Below are positions 51,322 through 59,724 of a stretch of 64,000 nt of DNA, piece after piece. The notes beneath the pieces are model-generated. The model did no database searches, was not told where the DNA came from, and was given only the letters and a program-made list of their open reading frames with translations. The stretch comes from Porphyrobacter sp. SLTP. Its GTDB lineage: Bacteria > Pseudomonadota > Alphaproteobacteria > Sphingomonadales > Sphingomonadaceae. Made by a program: the position numbers and the translations under genes. The stretch spans positions 1 through 64,000 of the forward strand of contig NZ_JAAALE010000015.1 of NCBI RefSeq assembly GCF_009905735.1, in the 5' to 3' direction. Each line of letters opens with the position of its first letter. Positions within the stretch are counted from its first letter, which is position 1.

Positions 51322-51340
51322 CCCGCCGCATGGCGGCGGG
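51322..51340. repeat. GC-rich hairpin CCCGCCGC-ATG-GCGGCGGG
   Basis: Perfect 8-bp stem, three-base loop, within the 243-base gap between the tRNA and the TIGR02300 gene. A second hairpin follows at 51355-51376. The rest of the gap shows nothing else. Confidence 0.5.
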
Positions 51341-51354
51341 AACAGCGCCGAGGA

Positions 51355-51376
51355 CGGGCCCGCGGAGGCGGGCCCG
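51355..51376 (-). terminator. Hairpin downstream of the TIGR02300 gene
   Basis: CGGGCCCGC and GCGGGCCCG pair perfectly around GGAG, 8 bases beyond the stop of the minus-strand TIGR02300 gene. There is no T-run, so a factor-dependent or weak terminator is more likely than a classical one. Confidence 0.5.
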
Positions 51377-51384
51377 CAATTCGA

Positions 51385-51726
51385 TCAATTCTCGTGATCT
51401 TCGTCGTCACCCGAGGTGGCAACGCCCAGATCGTCATCGCCGCCGAGGTCGACATCATTGTCGGGCGAATCGCCGTCCTCGTCGATGTCCTCGATGTCTT
51501 CCAGATCATCGATATCGTCGTCGCCGCCGAGATCGGCGTCAGCATCGACATCCTTCTTCTTTTCGACTTCCTCGAAGGGAATCGGCTGCTTCGACTTGAG
51601 CACCGGCTCCGGCGACCAGGTCTCACCGCATTCAATGCAGGTGACCGGATCTTCCTTGCCGAGATCGTAGAAGCGCTCCCCGCACTTGGGGCAGGTACGC
51701 TTGGTACCCCATTCGGGCTTTGCCAT
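51385..51726 (-). CDS. TIGR02300 family (FYDLN acid) zinc-ribbon protein
   Basis: A 113-residue protein. The N-terminal zinc-ribbon-like part has CPKCGERFYDLGKEDPVTCIECG with two CxxC pairs and the family FYDL motif. The second half is a run of Asp and Glu (DDDIDDLEDIEDIDEDGD). The family is found across alphaproteobacteria, often beside aroA as here; function unknown. It is divergent from aroA, sharing a roughly 200-base promoter region. Confidence 0.92.
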   Translation of the reverse strand: MAKPEWGTKRTCPKCGERFYDLGKEDPVTCIECGETWSPEPVLKSKQPIPFEEVEKKKDVDADADLGGDDDIDDLEDIEDIDEDGDSPDNDVDLGGDDDLGVATSGDDEDHEN

Positions 51727-51924
51727 CTGTATTCCTCAAACTGGCCGCCCCGAAGCAGGGCGGGCGAAGCGCGGTTGCGAATTCGCGGGATTGCACGAGA
51801 ATTGTGGGTTCCGGCCTCACTTGATTCAAGGGCCTTGGTATTGAGCGCCTTGAATCAACGGGTCGGGCCCGATGCGCGGCGCGCCTTGCCAGAAGCGCGG
51901 GGCGCTGTCAAAGACCGCCGCCTC

Positions 51925-53241
51925 ATGACCAGCCACCGTTTCTCAGCCCTGGGCCCGCTCACCGGCGCGATCAGCGTCCCCGGCGACAAGTCGATCAGCC
52001 ACCGATCGCTAATGTTTGCCGGGCTCGCGGTGGGTCGCAGCACCATCACCGGCCTGCTCGAAGGCGAGGATGTGCTGGCCACAGCCGCCGCGATGCGAGC
52101 CTTCGGCGCGAAGATTGCCCGCAATGTGGATGGCACCTGGACGGTCGACGGCGTCGGCGTCGGCAGCTTGCTTGAGCCCAAGACCGCGCTCGACATGGGC
52201 AATTCCGGCACCTCGACCCGGCTGCTGATGGGGCTGGTCGCCAGCCATGCCATCACCGCGACCTTTATCGGCGATGCGAGCCTGTCAGGCCGCCCGATGA
52301 AGCGCGTGATCGACCCGCTGGCGATGATGGGCGCAGGGATTGAAGCCTCGGCGGGCGGCACTTTGCCGCTAATGCTGCGCGGCGCATCCCCCGCTGTGCC
52401 GATCACCTATCGGCTCCCGGTGGCGAGCGCGCAGGTCAAAAGCGCGGTGCTGCTCGCGGGCCTCAACACCCCCGGCATCACCCGCGTGATCGAACCTGTC
52501 CCGACCCGCGACCACACCGAACGGATGCTGACCGGCTTCGGCGCGAAGCTGGAAGTGGGCGAGGAGAACGGCGAGACGATCATCGCGATCCACGGCGAGG
52601 CTGATCTCAAGCCAATGGATGTGACCGTGCCCGGGGATCCGTCCTCCGCCGCCTTCTTCATGGTCGCGGCGAGCATCGTGCCGGGCAGCGATCTCACCAT
52701 CCGCAATGTCGGCCTCAACCCGACCCGCGCCGGACTGCTCGAAGTGCTGCGCCAGATGGGCGCGGATATCGAAGAGGTGAACCCCCGCGAAGTCGGCGGC
52801 GAACCGGTGGCGGATTTGCGCGTGCGCCATGCGCAGCTGACCGGCGTCGATGTCGATCCGGCGATTGCGCCGAGCATGATCGACGAATTCCCGGTGCTGT
52901 TCGTCGCCGCCGCCCTCGCCAAGGGCACCACGCGCACCAGCGGGCTCGACGAGTTGCGCGTCAAGGAAAGCGACCGCCTCGCGACCATGGCCGCCGCGCT
53001 CACCAGCGTGGGCGCGCGGGTCGAGGAGCACGAAGACGGCCTCACCATCCACGGCACCGGCGGCGAACCGCTGCGGGGCAGCGCCAATGGCCAGGTCAAG
53101 ACCATGCTCGACCACCGCATCGCGATGAGCATGGCAGTAGCCGGATCGGTCAGCCGCGACGGCGTGATGGTGGACGACACCGCACCGATCAACACCAGCT
53201 TCCCGACCTTCATGGGCCTGCTTGAAGAGGCCGCGCGGTGA
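51925..53241 (+). CDS. aroA: 3-phosphoshikimate 1-carboxyvinyltransferase (EPSP synthase), class II-like
   Basis: A 438-residue shikimate-pathway enzyme joining PEP to shikimate-3-phosphate. VPGDKSISHRSLMFAGLAVG, ASAQVKSAVLLAGL, TRDHTERML, LRVKESDRL and LDHRIAMS are hallmarks. Overall it follows the class II, CP4-like form. The PEP loop reads GNSGTS (Gly95), keeping the Gly that is Ala in CP4. The ATG at 51925 is chosen; the open frame upstream runs over the TIGR02300 gene. It overlaps the next gene (GTGA). Confidence 0.96.
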   Translation: MTSHRFSALGPLTGAISVPGDKSISHRSLMFAGLAVGRSTITGLLEGEDVLATAAAMRAFGAKIARNVDGTWTVDGVGVGSLLEPKTALDMGNSGTSTRLLMGLVASHAITATFIGDASLSGRPMKRVIDPLAMMGAGIEASAGGTLPLMLRGASPAVPITYRLPVASAQVKSAVLLAGLNTPGITRVIEPVPTRDHTERMLTGFGAKLEVGEENGETIIAIHGEADLKPMDVTVPGDPSSAAFFMVAASIVPGSDLTIRNVGLNPTRAGLLEVLRQMGADIEEVNPREVGGEPVADLRVRHAQLTGVDVDPAIAPSMIDEFPVLFVAAALAKGTTRTSGLDELRVKESDRLATMAAALTSVGARVEEHEDGLTIHGTGGEPLRGSANGQVKTMLDHRIAMSMAVAGSVSRDGVMVDDTAPINTSFPTFMGLLEEAAR

Positions 53242-53507
53242 CCACTCCGCTTGATTGGCCGAGCATCATCGGCCTGTGCGGCACGGCCTGCATCATCGGC
53301 GCCTATGCCTATCTGACGCTGGCCAAGGCGACCAATCCCTTCCTGCTCCACGGCACCAACCTGCTAGGCGCCGCGCTGCTGACCGTTTCCTTGATCTACC
53401 ATACCAATTGGGCGAGCCTGGTGCTCGAAGGCTTCTGGGCCTCGATCGCGATTTTCGGGCTGGTGCGCGCGTGGCGCGCCCGCTCTGCTGAGGGAGAACA
53501 GCCGTGA
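53238..53507 (+). CDS. CBU_0592-type small membrane protein
   Basis: An 89-residue protein with three likely membrane helices (IIGLCGTACIIGAYAYLTL, LLHGTNLLGAALLTVSLIY, and LVLEGFWASIAIFGLVRAW), matching the CBU_0592 family layout. Function unknown. Its GTG start overlaps the aroA stop and its end overlaps the next start, so it is translated as part of the aroA operon. Confidence 0.82.
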   Translation: MTTPLDWPSIIGLCGTACIIGAYAYLTLAKATNPFLLHGTNLLGAALLTVSLIYHTNWASLVLEGFWASIAIFGLVRAWRARSAEGEQP

Positions 53508-54517
53508 GACTGACCGACTTTGCCGCCGCCCTCGCCCTCCTTCCGCTCGCCGCACAGGCCCAAACCGCCGCCCTCCCCACCGATCCCGCCGCCGATTGGT
53601 CGGTCGCCACCTCCGAGCATCGCATCGCTGTCGAAGGCGGCAAGGTCTGGGCGCGGGTGAATGGCACCATCGGTGAAGGCGCGACCCCGGTGATCATCAT
53701 CCACGGCGGCCCCGGCGGGACGCATGTGAACTTTGGCGGCCTCCTCAGTCTCGCCGACACGCGGCCCGTGATCCTTTACGACCAGCTCGACAGCGGCATG
53801 TCCGACCGGCCGGAGAACCCCGCCAACTGGAAGCCGGAACGCTTCGTTGCCGAGCTTGAGGCGATCCGCAAGGAACTGGGCGTCGAGCGGTGGCACGTCA
53901 TCGGCCACAGTTGGGGCTCGGCCCTCGCGCTCGAATATGCCGCGGCCTATCCCGAGCATACCGCATCGGCGGTGCTGAGCGGCACCTTCCTCTCGACCTC
54001 ACACTGGATCACCGGCACCAACCTGTTGATCCGCGACCTGCCCGATGATGTCGCCGCGGCGATCCGCGCGTGTGAAGGCCCCACCCCGCCCGCCGCCGAG
54101 GTCTGCGAGCCTGCCACAGCCGCCTTCTACGCCGCCTATAATGGCCGCGCTGACCGCCCTGTCCCCTCGCCCGAGGCGCTCGCTTACCGCGCGCGCTATG
54201 GCGGCAAGGGGTTCAACGCCACCGTCTACAACGCAATGTGGGGGCCGACCGAATTTCGCGCCTCGGGCTCGCTGGCGAGCTATGACGCCAGCGGGTTGCT
54301 GCACCGCGTCGATGGCAAGCGAATCCTGTTCGTGGTCGGCCAGTATGACGAAGCGCGGATCGACACGGTGCAGGATTTCCTCGCCCTGACCCCCGGCGCG
54401 GAGCTGGCAGTCGTCCCCGGCGGGAGCCACGCCTTCATTGCGGAACGGCCCGAGGTGTCCGAAGCGATCTACCGCGACTGGATGAACCGCATCGATGGCC
54501 GAGAGAGCGCCGAATGA
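53504..54517 (+). CDS. Exported S33-type (proline iminopeptidase-like) alpha/beta hydrolase
   Basis: A 337-residue protein with a signal peptide (FAAALALLPLAAQAQ). IIHGGPGGTHVNF is the oxyanion loop of proline iminopeptidases; the nucleophile is in GHSWGSALAL; Asp lies in VVGQYDEARI and His in GGSHAFI. It probably removes N-terminal Pro or acts as a related esterase in the periplasm. GTG start. Overlaps both neighbours by four bases. Confidence 0.88.
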   Translation: MRLTDFAAALALLPLAAQAQTAALPTDPAADWSVATSEHRIAVEGGKVWARVNGTIGEGATPVIIIHGGPGGTHVNFGGLLSLADTRPVILYDQLDSGMSDRPENPANWKPERFVAELEAIRKELGVERWHVIGHSWGSALALEYAAAYPEHTASAVLSGTFLSTSHWITGTNLLIRDLPDDVAAAIRACEGPTPPAAEVCEPATAAFYAAYNGRADRPVPSPEALAYRARYGGKGFNATVYNAMWGPTEFRASGSLASYDASGLLHRVDGKRILFVVGQYDEARIDTVQDFLALTPGAELAVVPGGSHAFIAERPEVSEAIYRDWMNRIDGRESAE

Positions 54518-55134
54518 TCATCGCCGTCGACGGCCCCACCGCATCGGGCAAAGGAACCATCGCCAAGGCGCTGGCCGCGTATTTCAGGTTGCCGCATCTC
54601 GACACGGGCTTGCTCTACCGCGCTGTCGGTCGGCAGGTGCAATTGCTGGGCGGCAATCCCGATGATCCGCACGATGCCATCGCCGCCTGCGACTTTGCCG
54701 AGGGCCTGCTGGAGGATGACATCCTGCGCTCCGAGGACGTCGGCGGCTATGCGAGCCGCGTGTCTGTGCATCCGGCGGTGCGCCAGGCGCTTTACGAACG
54801 GCAGCGTGCCTTCGCCCTGCAAGAAGGCGGCGCGGTGCTCGATGGACGCGATATCGGCACGGTCATTGCGCCCGAAGCGCGGGTGAAGCTGTTCGTCACC
54901 GCCAGCGTTGCCGAGCGCGCGCGCCGCCGCTGGGCCGAGATGACCGGGCGCGGGATCAACGTCGCGCTCGCGACAATCGAGCATGACATCGCTGCCCGCG
55001 ATGCGCGCGACATGAACCGCAAGGACGCCCCGCTGATGGCGGCACCCGGCGCGCTGGTGATCGACACCACCCACTTCGGCCGCGATGCGGCTATAGAGGC
55101 GGCGATCGAGGCAGTCGAAGCTCGGCTCGGCTGA
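54514..55134 (+). CDS. cmk: Cytidylate kinase
   Basis: A 206-residue kinase phosphorylating CMP and dCMP with ATP. The P-loop is DGPTASGKGTIAK near the start; LDTGLLYRAVG binds the nucleotide base; LDGRDIGTVIAPEA and the Arg-rich lid (ASVAERARRRW) follow. Its ATG overlaps the stop of the S33 gene (ATGA). cmk precedes rpsA in most proteobacteria, as here. Confidence 0.96.
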   Translation: MIIAVDGPTASGKGTIAKALAAYFRLPHLDTGLLYRAVGRQVQLLGGNPDDPHDAIAACDFAEGLLEDDILRSEDVGGYASRVSVHPAVRQALYERQRAFALQEGGAVLDGRDIGTVIAPEARVKLFVTASVAERARRRWAEMTGRGINVALATIEHDIAARDARDMNRKDAPLMAAPGALVIDTTHFGRDAAIEAAIEAVEARLG

Positions 55135-55350
55135 CGGGCGGTTTTCCTTGCATTTTGGCCCGCCCTCGCCTAGGCGCGCGGCCGTTCACGCAATCCTCGT
55201 TGATTGAAGAACCTTCGCGCAATCGCATTCGGCGGCGCGGAGACGTCGGCCTCTTGCCCTGCCAGCCCGCGCAATGGTGCACGGGAAGCAGTTTAAGACC
55301 CCGGAAAAACCGGCGGCCGGTAGCACAACGAAACAGGACCAAATCAGCCT

Positions 55351-57057
55351 ATGGCAACCCAGATGCCCACGCGCGCCGATTTCGAGGCGATGCTCAATGA
55401 ACAACTCGGCGGTGCCGGCGAAGATGGCTTTGAAGGCCGCGTCGTCAAGGGAACCGTCACTGCGATCGAAAACGGCTTTGCCGTGATCGACGTCGGCCTC
55501 AAGAGCGAAGGCCGCATCTCCCTCAAGGAATTTTCGCGCGGCGAAGACGACCACGGCCTGACCGTTGGCGGCGAAGTCGAAGTCTTCGTGGACCGCGTCG
55601 AGAACGCTGACGGCGAAGCCATGCTTTCGCGTGACCGTGCCCGCCGCGAAGCGGCGTGGGACAAGCTGGAAAGCGAATTCGGCGAAGGCAAGCGCGTCGA
55701 AGGCCGCATCTTCGGCCGCGTCAAGGGCGGCTTCACCGTCGATCTTGACGGCGCCGTGGCGTTCCTCCCCGGCTCGCAGGTCGACATCCGCCCCGTGCGC
55801 GACGTCACCCCGCTGATGGACGTGCCGCAGCCCTTCCAGATCCTCAAGATGGATCGTCGTCGCGGCAACATCGTCGTCTCGCGTCGTGCCGTGCTCGAAG
55901 AGACCCGCGCCGAACAGCGCAGCGAACTGATCAATGACCTGGTCGAAGGCCAGATCATCGATGGCGTGGTTAAGAACATCACCGATTACGGTGCCTTCGT
56001 GGATCTCGGCGGCATCGACGGCCTGCTGCATGTCACCGACATGAGCTACAAGCGCGTCAATCACCCGAGCGAAGTGATCGCCATCGGCGATACGGTGAAG
56101 GTGCAGATCGTCCGCATCAATGCTGAAACCCAGCGCATCAGCCTCGGCATGAAGCAGCTGGAAAGCGATCCGTGGGATGGCGTCGCCGCCAAGTACCCGG
56201 TCGGCATGAAGCTTCAGGGCCAGGTGACCAACATCACCGAGTATGGCGCATTCGTCGAACTGGAAGCGGGCATCGAAGGCCTCGTCCACGTTTCGGAAAT
56301 GAGCTGGACCAAGAAGAACGTCCACCCGGGCAAGATCGTCTCGACCTCGCAGGAAGTCGATGTGATGGTGCTCGAAGTCGACAGCGACAAGCGTCGCATC
56401 AGCCTCGGCCTCAAGCAGGCCCAGCGCAATCCGTGGGACGAGTTCGCCGAGAAGCACCCGGTCGGCAGCGAAGTCGAAGGCGAAGTCAAGAACGCCACCG
56501 AATTCGGCCTGTTCATCGGTCTGGACGGCGACGTGGACGGCATGGTCCACATGTCGGACATCGCCTGGGGCATCTCGGGCGAGGACGCGCTGGCGCTTCA
56601 CCGCAAGGGCGAAATGGTCAAGGCCATCGTGCTCGACGTCGATGTCGACAAGGAGCGCATCAGCCTCGGCATGAAGCAGCTCGAAAAGGGTGCGCCCTCG
56701 GCTGAAGGCGCCACCAGCGGCGGTTCGCTGCGCAAGAACCAGACTGTCACTGTCACCGTGCTCGAAGTGCGTGACGGCGGGCTGGAAGTGCAGGTTGGCG
56801 AAGACGGTGCGACCGGCTTCATCAAGCGCGCTGACCTTGGCCGTGACCGCGACGAACAGCGCCCCGACCGCTTCCAGGTCGGCAGCAAGATCGACGCGAT
56901 GGTGATCGGTTTCGACCGTTCCAAGAAGCCGAACTTCTCGATCAAGGCGCGTCAGATTTCCGAGGAAAAGGAAGCTGTCGCTCAGTTCGGTTCGTCGGAT
57001 TCGGGCGCTTCGCTCGGCGACATCTTGGGCGCCGCGCTCAAGAAGGGCCAAGATTGA
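55351..57057 (+). CDS. rpsA: 30S ribosomal protein S1
   Basis: A 568-residue S1 with six S1 RNA-binding repeats. GTVTAIENGFAVIDVGLKSEG is the first; VVKNITDYGAFVDLGGIDGLLHVTDMSYKRVNHPSE is the classic third repeat. S1 brings mRNA to the 30S subunit. The 216-base leader (55135-55350) has only a weak ribosome site (CAGGACC), which is usual for rpsA genes, often self-regulated. Followed by two GC-rich hairpins. Confidence 0.97.
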   Translation: MATQMPTRADFEAMLNEQLGGAGEDGFEGRVVKGTVTAIENGFAVIDVGLKSEGRISLKEFSRGEDDHGLTVGGEVEVFVDRVENADGEAMLSRDRARREAAWDKLESEFGEGKRVEGRIFGRVKGGFTVDLDGAVAFLPGSQVDIRPVRDVTPLMDVPQPFQILKMDRRRGNIVVSRRAVLEETRAEQRSELINDLVEGQIIDGVVKNITDYGAFVDLGGIDGLLHVTDMSYKRVNHPSEVIAIGDTVKVQIVRINAETQRISLGMKQLESDPWDGVAAKYPVGMKLQGQVTNITEYGAFVELEAGIEGLVHVSEMSWTKKNVHPGKIVSTSQEVDVMVLEVDSDKRRISLGLKQAQRNPWDEFAEKHPVGSEVEGEVKNATEFGLFIGLDGDVDGMVHMSDIAWGISGEDALALHRKGEMVKAIVLDVDVDKERISLGMKQLEKGAPSAEGATSGGSLRKNQTVTVTVLEVRDGGLEVQVGEDGATGFIKRADLGRDRDEQRPDRFQVGSKIDAMVIGFDRSKKPNFSIKARQISEEKEAVAQFGSSDSGASLGDILGAALKKGQD

Positions 57058-57067
57058 CTCTGATGGC

Positions 57068-57087
57068 GCCCGCCCCTCCGGGCGGGC
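57068..57087. repeat. Hairpin GCCCGCCC-CTCC-GGGCGGGC after rpsA
   Basis: Perfect 8-bp stem 10 bases past the rpsA stop, without a T-run. It may protect the transcript end from exonucleases. A stronger terminator follows at 57199. Confidence 0.55.
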
Positions 57088-57198
57088 GTCCTCGGTGCGT
57101 TTCGCGCTTTGCGCGAGCACCTGCGGGCGGCCAGTCGGCCTTGCGACACCTGCGGTGTCGACGCCGTCCTCAAGTAGCGCAGCGATAGGACAACATGG

Positions 57199-57234
57199 AA
57201 GGCCCGCCCGCTCAACCGAGCAGGCGGGCCTTTT
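57199..57234 (+). terminator. Rho-independent terminator before gloB
   Basis: AAGGCCCGCC pairs with GGCGGGCCTT around an inner GCTC-AACC-GAGC stem, followed by TT. It is 141 bases past the rpsA stop and 32 bases before the gloB start. Confidence 0.88.
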
Positions 57235-57266
57235 CACATGCCGCCTGCGCGCGTAAGGTCGCCCGC

Positions 57267-58022
57267 ATGATCCATGTTCACCAGTTCCCGTGCCTTAGTG
57301 ACAACTACGGCTACCTCATCCACGACACCGACAGCCATGAAACGGTTGCGATCGATACGCCCGATGCCAAGGCCTATCTGCTCGAAGCCGATATGAAGGG
57401 TTGGAAGATCACCCAGATCTGGAACACCCACTGGCACCCCGATCACGCCGGCGGAAATGCGGCGATCCAGGAGGCGACCGGCTGCACCATCACCGGTCCG
57501 GCCGAAGTCGCGGGCAAGTTCCCGGTCGATCGCATCATTGCCCACGGCGACACGGTGACGCTGGGCGGCGTGGAAGCGCAGGTGATCGACGTCTCGGGCC
57601 ATACCAATGGCCACATCGCCTTCCATCTGCCCTCGGCGGGCATCGCTTTTGTGGGCGATTCGGTCTTTGCCTTGGGCTGCGGGCGGATGTTCGAAGGCCA
57701 GCCCCAACAGTTCTGGGACAGCCTCAGCCGCATTAAGGCACTGCCGCCGGAAACCCTGCTCTACTGCGCGCATGAATATACCGCGTCGAATGCCAAGTTC
57801 GCGCTCCACGCCGATCCCGATAATGTCGCCTTGCAGGATTACGCTGCCGAGATCGCCGACAAGCGGGCCAAGGATACGCCCACGGTGCCGACGACGCTCC
57901 GGCGTGAGCTGGCGACCAACCCCTTCCTGCGCGCCGACGAGCCCACGATGATGGCCCGCTGGGGCGGCGCGGCTCCCCACGAGACCTTTGCGGCGCTGCG
58001 GGCGGCCAAGGACAATTTCTAA
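57267..58022 (+). CDS. gloB: Hydroxyacylglutathione hydrolase (glyoxalase II)
   Basis: A 251-residue metallo-beta-lactamase-fold thiolesterase that splits S-lactoylglutathione. The metal motif is THWHPDH (His55, His57, Asp59, His60), followed by SGHTNGH, FVGDSVFALGCGR and the late His in YCAHEYT. The HAGH C-terminal domain ends with NPFLRADEP. The ATG at 57267 is chosen because the frame upstream runs through the terminator. Confidence 0.95.
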   Translation: MIHVHQFPCLSDNYGYLIHDTDSHETVAIDTPDAKAYLLEADMKGWKITQIWNTHWHPDHAGGNAAIQEATGCTITGPAEVAGKFPVDRIIAHGDTVTLGGVEAQVIDVSGHTNGHIAFHLPSAGIAFVGDSVFALGCGRMFEGQPQQFWDSLSRIKALPPETLLYCAHEYTASNAKFALHADPDNVALQDYAAEIADKRAKDTPTVPTTLRRELATNPFLRADEPTMMARWGGAAPHETFAALRAAKDNF

Positions 58023-58031
58023 ACTCCAATC

Positions 58032-58135
58032 TCGTCATTGCGATGAGCCGCAGGCGACGCGGCAATCCATGGGCGAACGCAGCGACAGGTGGCGAAGTCA
58101 GTCCATGGATTGCTTCGCTTTGCTCGCAATGACGA
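58032..58135. repeat. Dispersed palindromic intergenic repeat, copy B
   Basis: Same 12-bp ends as copy A (TCGTCATTGCGA / TCGCAATGACGA) and nested GCAATCCATG / CATGGATTGC arms, with a different central part. It lies between gloB and the next gene and contributes a spurious in-frame extension of that gene. Confidence 0.85.
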
Positions 58136-58145
58136 AAGGCAAATG

Positions 58146-59126
58146 ATGCAGGCCCTGCGCGTCACTGCGCTCTCGCCCGATCTGTCCGGTGTGACGCTCG
58201 CCGAAATCCCGGAGCCTGCCCGCGCACCGGGCGAGGTGCTGGTGCGGGTTCGGGCGGCTTCGCTCAACTTTCCCGATCTGCTGATGACGCGGGGCGAATA
58301 TCAGTTCAAGCCGCAGCCACCTTTCACTTCGGGCCTCGAATTTGCGGGCGAGGTGCTGGAGGCTGACCCGGCGAGCGGTTTTGCTCCCGGTGACCGGGTC
58401 ATGGGCGGCAACAAGACCGGCGCCTTTGCCGAGATCGCCAGTGTGCCGGCCGACAAGCTCTCGATGATGCCGCAAGGCATGGACTTCCCCGCCGCAGCGG
58501 CGATGGGCGCGGCCTATTCGACCGCCTTTACCGGGCTGGTCGAACTGGGCGGGTTGCAGGAGGGCCAATGGGTGCTGGTCCACGGCGCAAGCGGCGGCGT
58601 GGGCCTTGCCGCCTGCGACCTGGCCCGCGCGCTGGGCGCCCATGTCATCGCCACGACCGGCAGCGCAGCGAAGGCAGAGCGCATCAATGCCCTCGCCCGC
58701 CCTGAGGCGGTGGTCGTAGCCGAGGGGCGCTTCCGTGAAGCTGTGGCAGACCTCACCGGCGGCGCACTCGCCGATATCGTGTTCGATCCCGTGGGCGGCG
58801 ATGTGTTCGACGAATCGACCCGCTGCGTCGCTTTCGGAGGCAAGCTGATGGTGGTCGGATTCACCTCGGGCCGGATCGCCGGCATTGCGACCAACATCCC
58901 GCTGATCAAAGGCTTCAGCATCGTGGGCCTGCGGGCCGGGGAATATGCCCGCCGCTTCCCCGAACGCGGCCGCGCGATCCAAGGAGCAATCACCCGGTTA
59001 GCGGAAGCGGGGGCAATCACGCCCGCGATTGATCGTATCCTGCCCCTTTCGCGTTGGCGAGAAGGCTTCAACGCGATGGCCCAGCGCGAGTTGGTGGGCA
59101 AAGTCGTGTTCCTGCCGGGCAGCTAA
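58146..59126 (+). CDS. NADPH:quinone oxidoreductase family protein
   Basis: A 326-residue zinc-free medium-chain dehydrogenase. The GroES-like N-terminal domain has SLNFPDLLMTRGEYQFKP and FTSGLEFAGEV; the Rossmann loop is HGASGGVGLAACDLA; the end has LSRWREGFNAM and GKVVF. Such enzymes reduce quinones or enones with NADPH. Two adjacent ATGs (58143 and 58146) are possible; the second has the better spacing from AAAGG. The open frame further upstream is the translated repeat. Confidence 0.92.
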   Translation: MQALRVTALSPDLSGVTLAEIPEPARAPGEVLVRVRAASLNFPDLLMTRGEYQFKPQPPFTSGLEFAGEVLEADPASGFAPGDRVMGGNKTGAFAEIASVPADKLSMMPQGMDFPAAAAMGAAYSTAFTGLVELGGLQEGQWVLVHGASGGVGLAACDLARALGAHVIATTGSAAKAERINALARPEAVVVAEGRFREAVADLTGGALADIVFDPVGGDVFDESTRCVAFGGKLMVVGFTSGRIAGIATNIPLIKGFSIVGLRAGEYARRFPERGRAIQGAITRLAEAGAITPAIDRILPLSRWREGFNAMAQRELVGKVVFLPGS

Positions 59127-59139
59127 GAACGCGCCAACG

Positions 59140-59166
59140 AAAAAGGGCGGCCTCGATGGACCGCCC
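59140..59166 (-). terminator. Terminator of the ATP synthase Fo operon
   Basis: On the minus strand, GGGCGG ... CCGCCC (59145-59166) is followed by a run of five T. It lies 28 bases beyond the atpF stop and 19 bases from the stop of the convergent oxidoreductase gene, so it may serve both directions. Confidence 0.85.
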
Positions 59167-59193
59167 ATTCTGTAACAGGATTTTTGTTCGGGC

Positions 59194-59724
59194 TCAGAGC
59201 GAGGCGATCACCTCGTCGGCGAGCTTTTTGTCCGCTGGGCCGTCATGGCGCTCGGCAATCAGCTTGCGCGATGCGGCTGCTGCTGCGGTTACCGCCTTGG
59301 CCTTTACCTCGGCAATCGCAGCGCGCTCGGCTGCCGCGATCTTGTCTTCGGCCATCTTCTGGCGGCGGGCGACCATCACTTCGCTGTCTGCTTCGGCCTT
59401 GGCGAGGATCGCATCAGCCTCTTCGCGCGCGCCAGCCAGCATCGCTTCGGCGTCCTTCTCGGCGCTGGCGATCTTGGCGGCGTATTCGGCCCTCAGCGCT
59501 TCGGCTTCGGCACGCAGGGTCTTGGCTTCATCAAGCGCCGAACGGATCGCCGCGATCTTGGCATCGAGCCCGCCGGTGATGATGCCGGGGACCTTCTTCC
59601 AGATGAAGACCGCAATCAGCACGCTCATCGCCAGTGCGACCCACTGGTACGAATCAAGGCCCAGCACGCCGGGTTCGGCATGACCTTCGGCCCCGCTGGC
59701 GAGCAGCATCAGAATATCAGCCAT
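59194..59724 (-). CDS. atpF: ATP synthase Fo subunit b
   Basis: A 176-residue peripheral-stalk subunit. One membrane helix near residues 26-45 (WVALAMSVLIAVFIWKKVP) is followed by a long Ala/Glu/Lys coiled coil. The N-terminal part before the helix has the short acidic lead typical of alphaproteobacterial b. It overlaps the atpF' end by 8 bases. Fo order here is atpI-atpB-atpE-atpF'-atpF; the F1 genes are not in the window. Confidence 0.94.
   Translation of the reverse strand: MADILMLLASGAEGHAEPGVLGLDSYQWVALAMSVLIAVFIWKKVPGIITGGLDAKIAAIRSALDEAKTLRAEAEALRAEYAAKIASAEKDAEAMLAGAREEADAILAKAEADSEVMVARRQKMAEDKIAAAERAAIAEVKAKAVTAAAAASRKLIAERHDGPADKKLADEVIASL

Noticed and set aside
58089-58145. 18-codon extension of the quinone oxidoreductase
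   Set aside because: The extra residues (LLRFARNDE type) are translation of the palindromic repeat, a known source of false starts.
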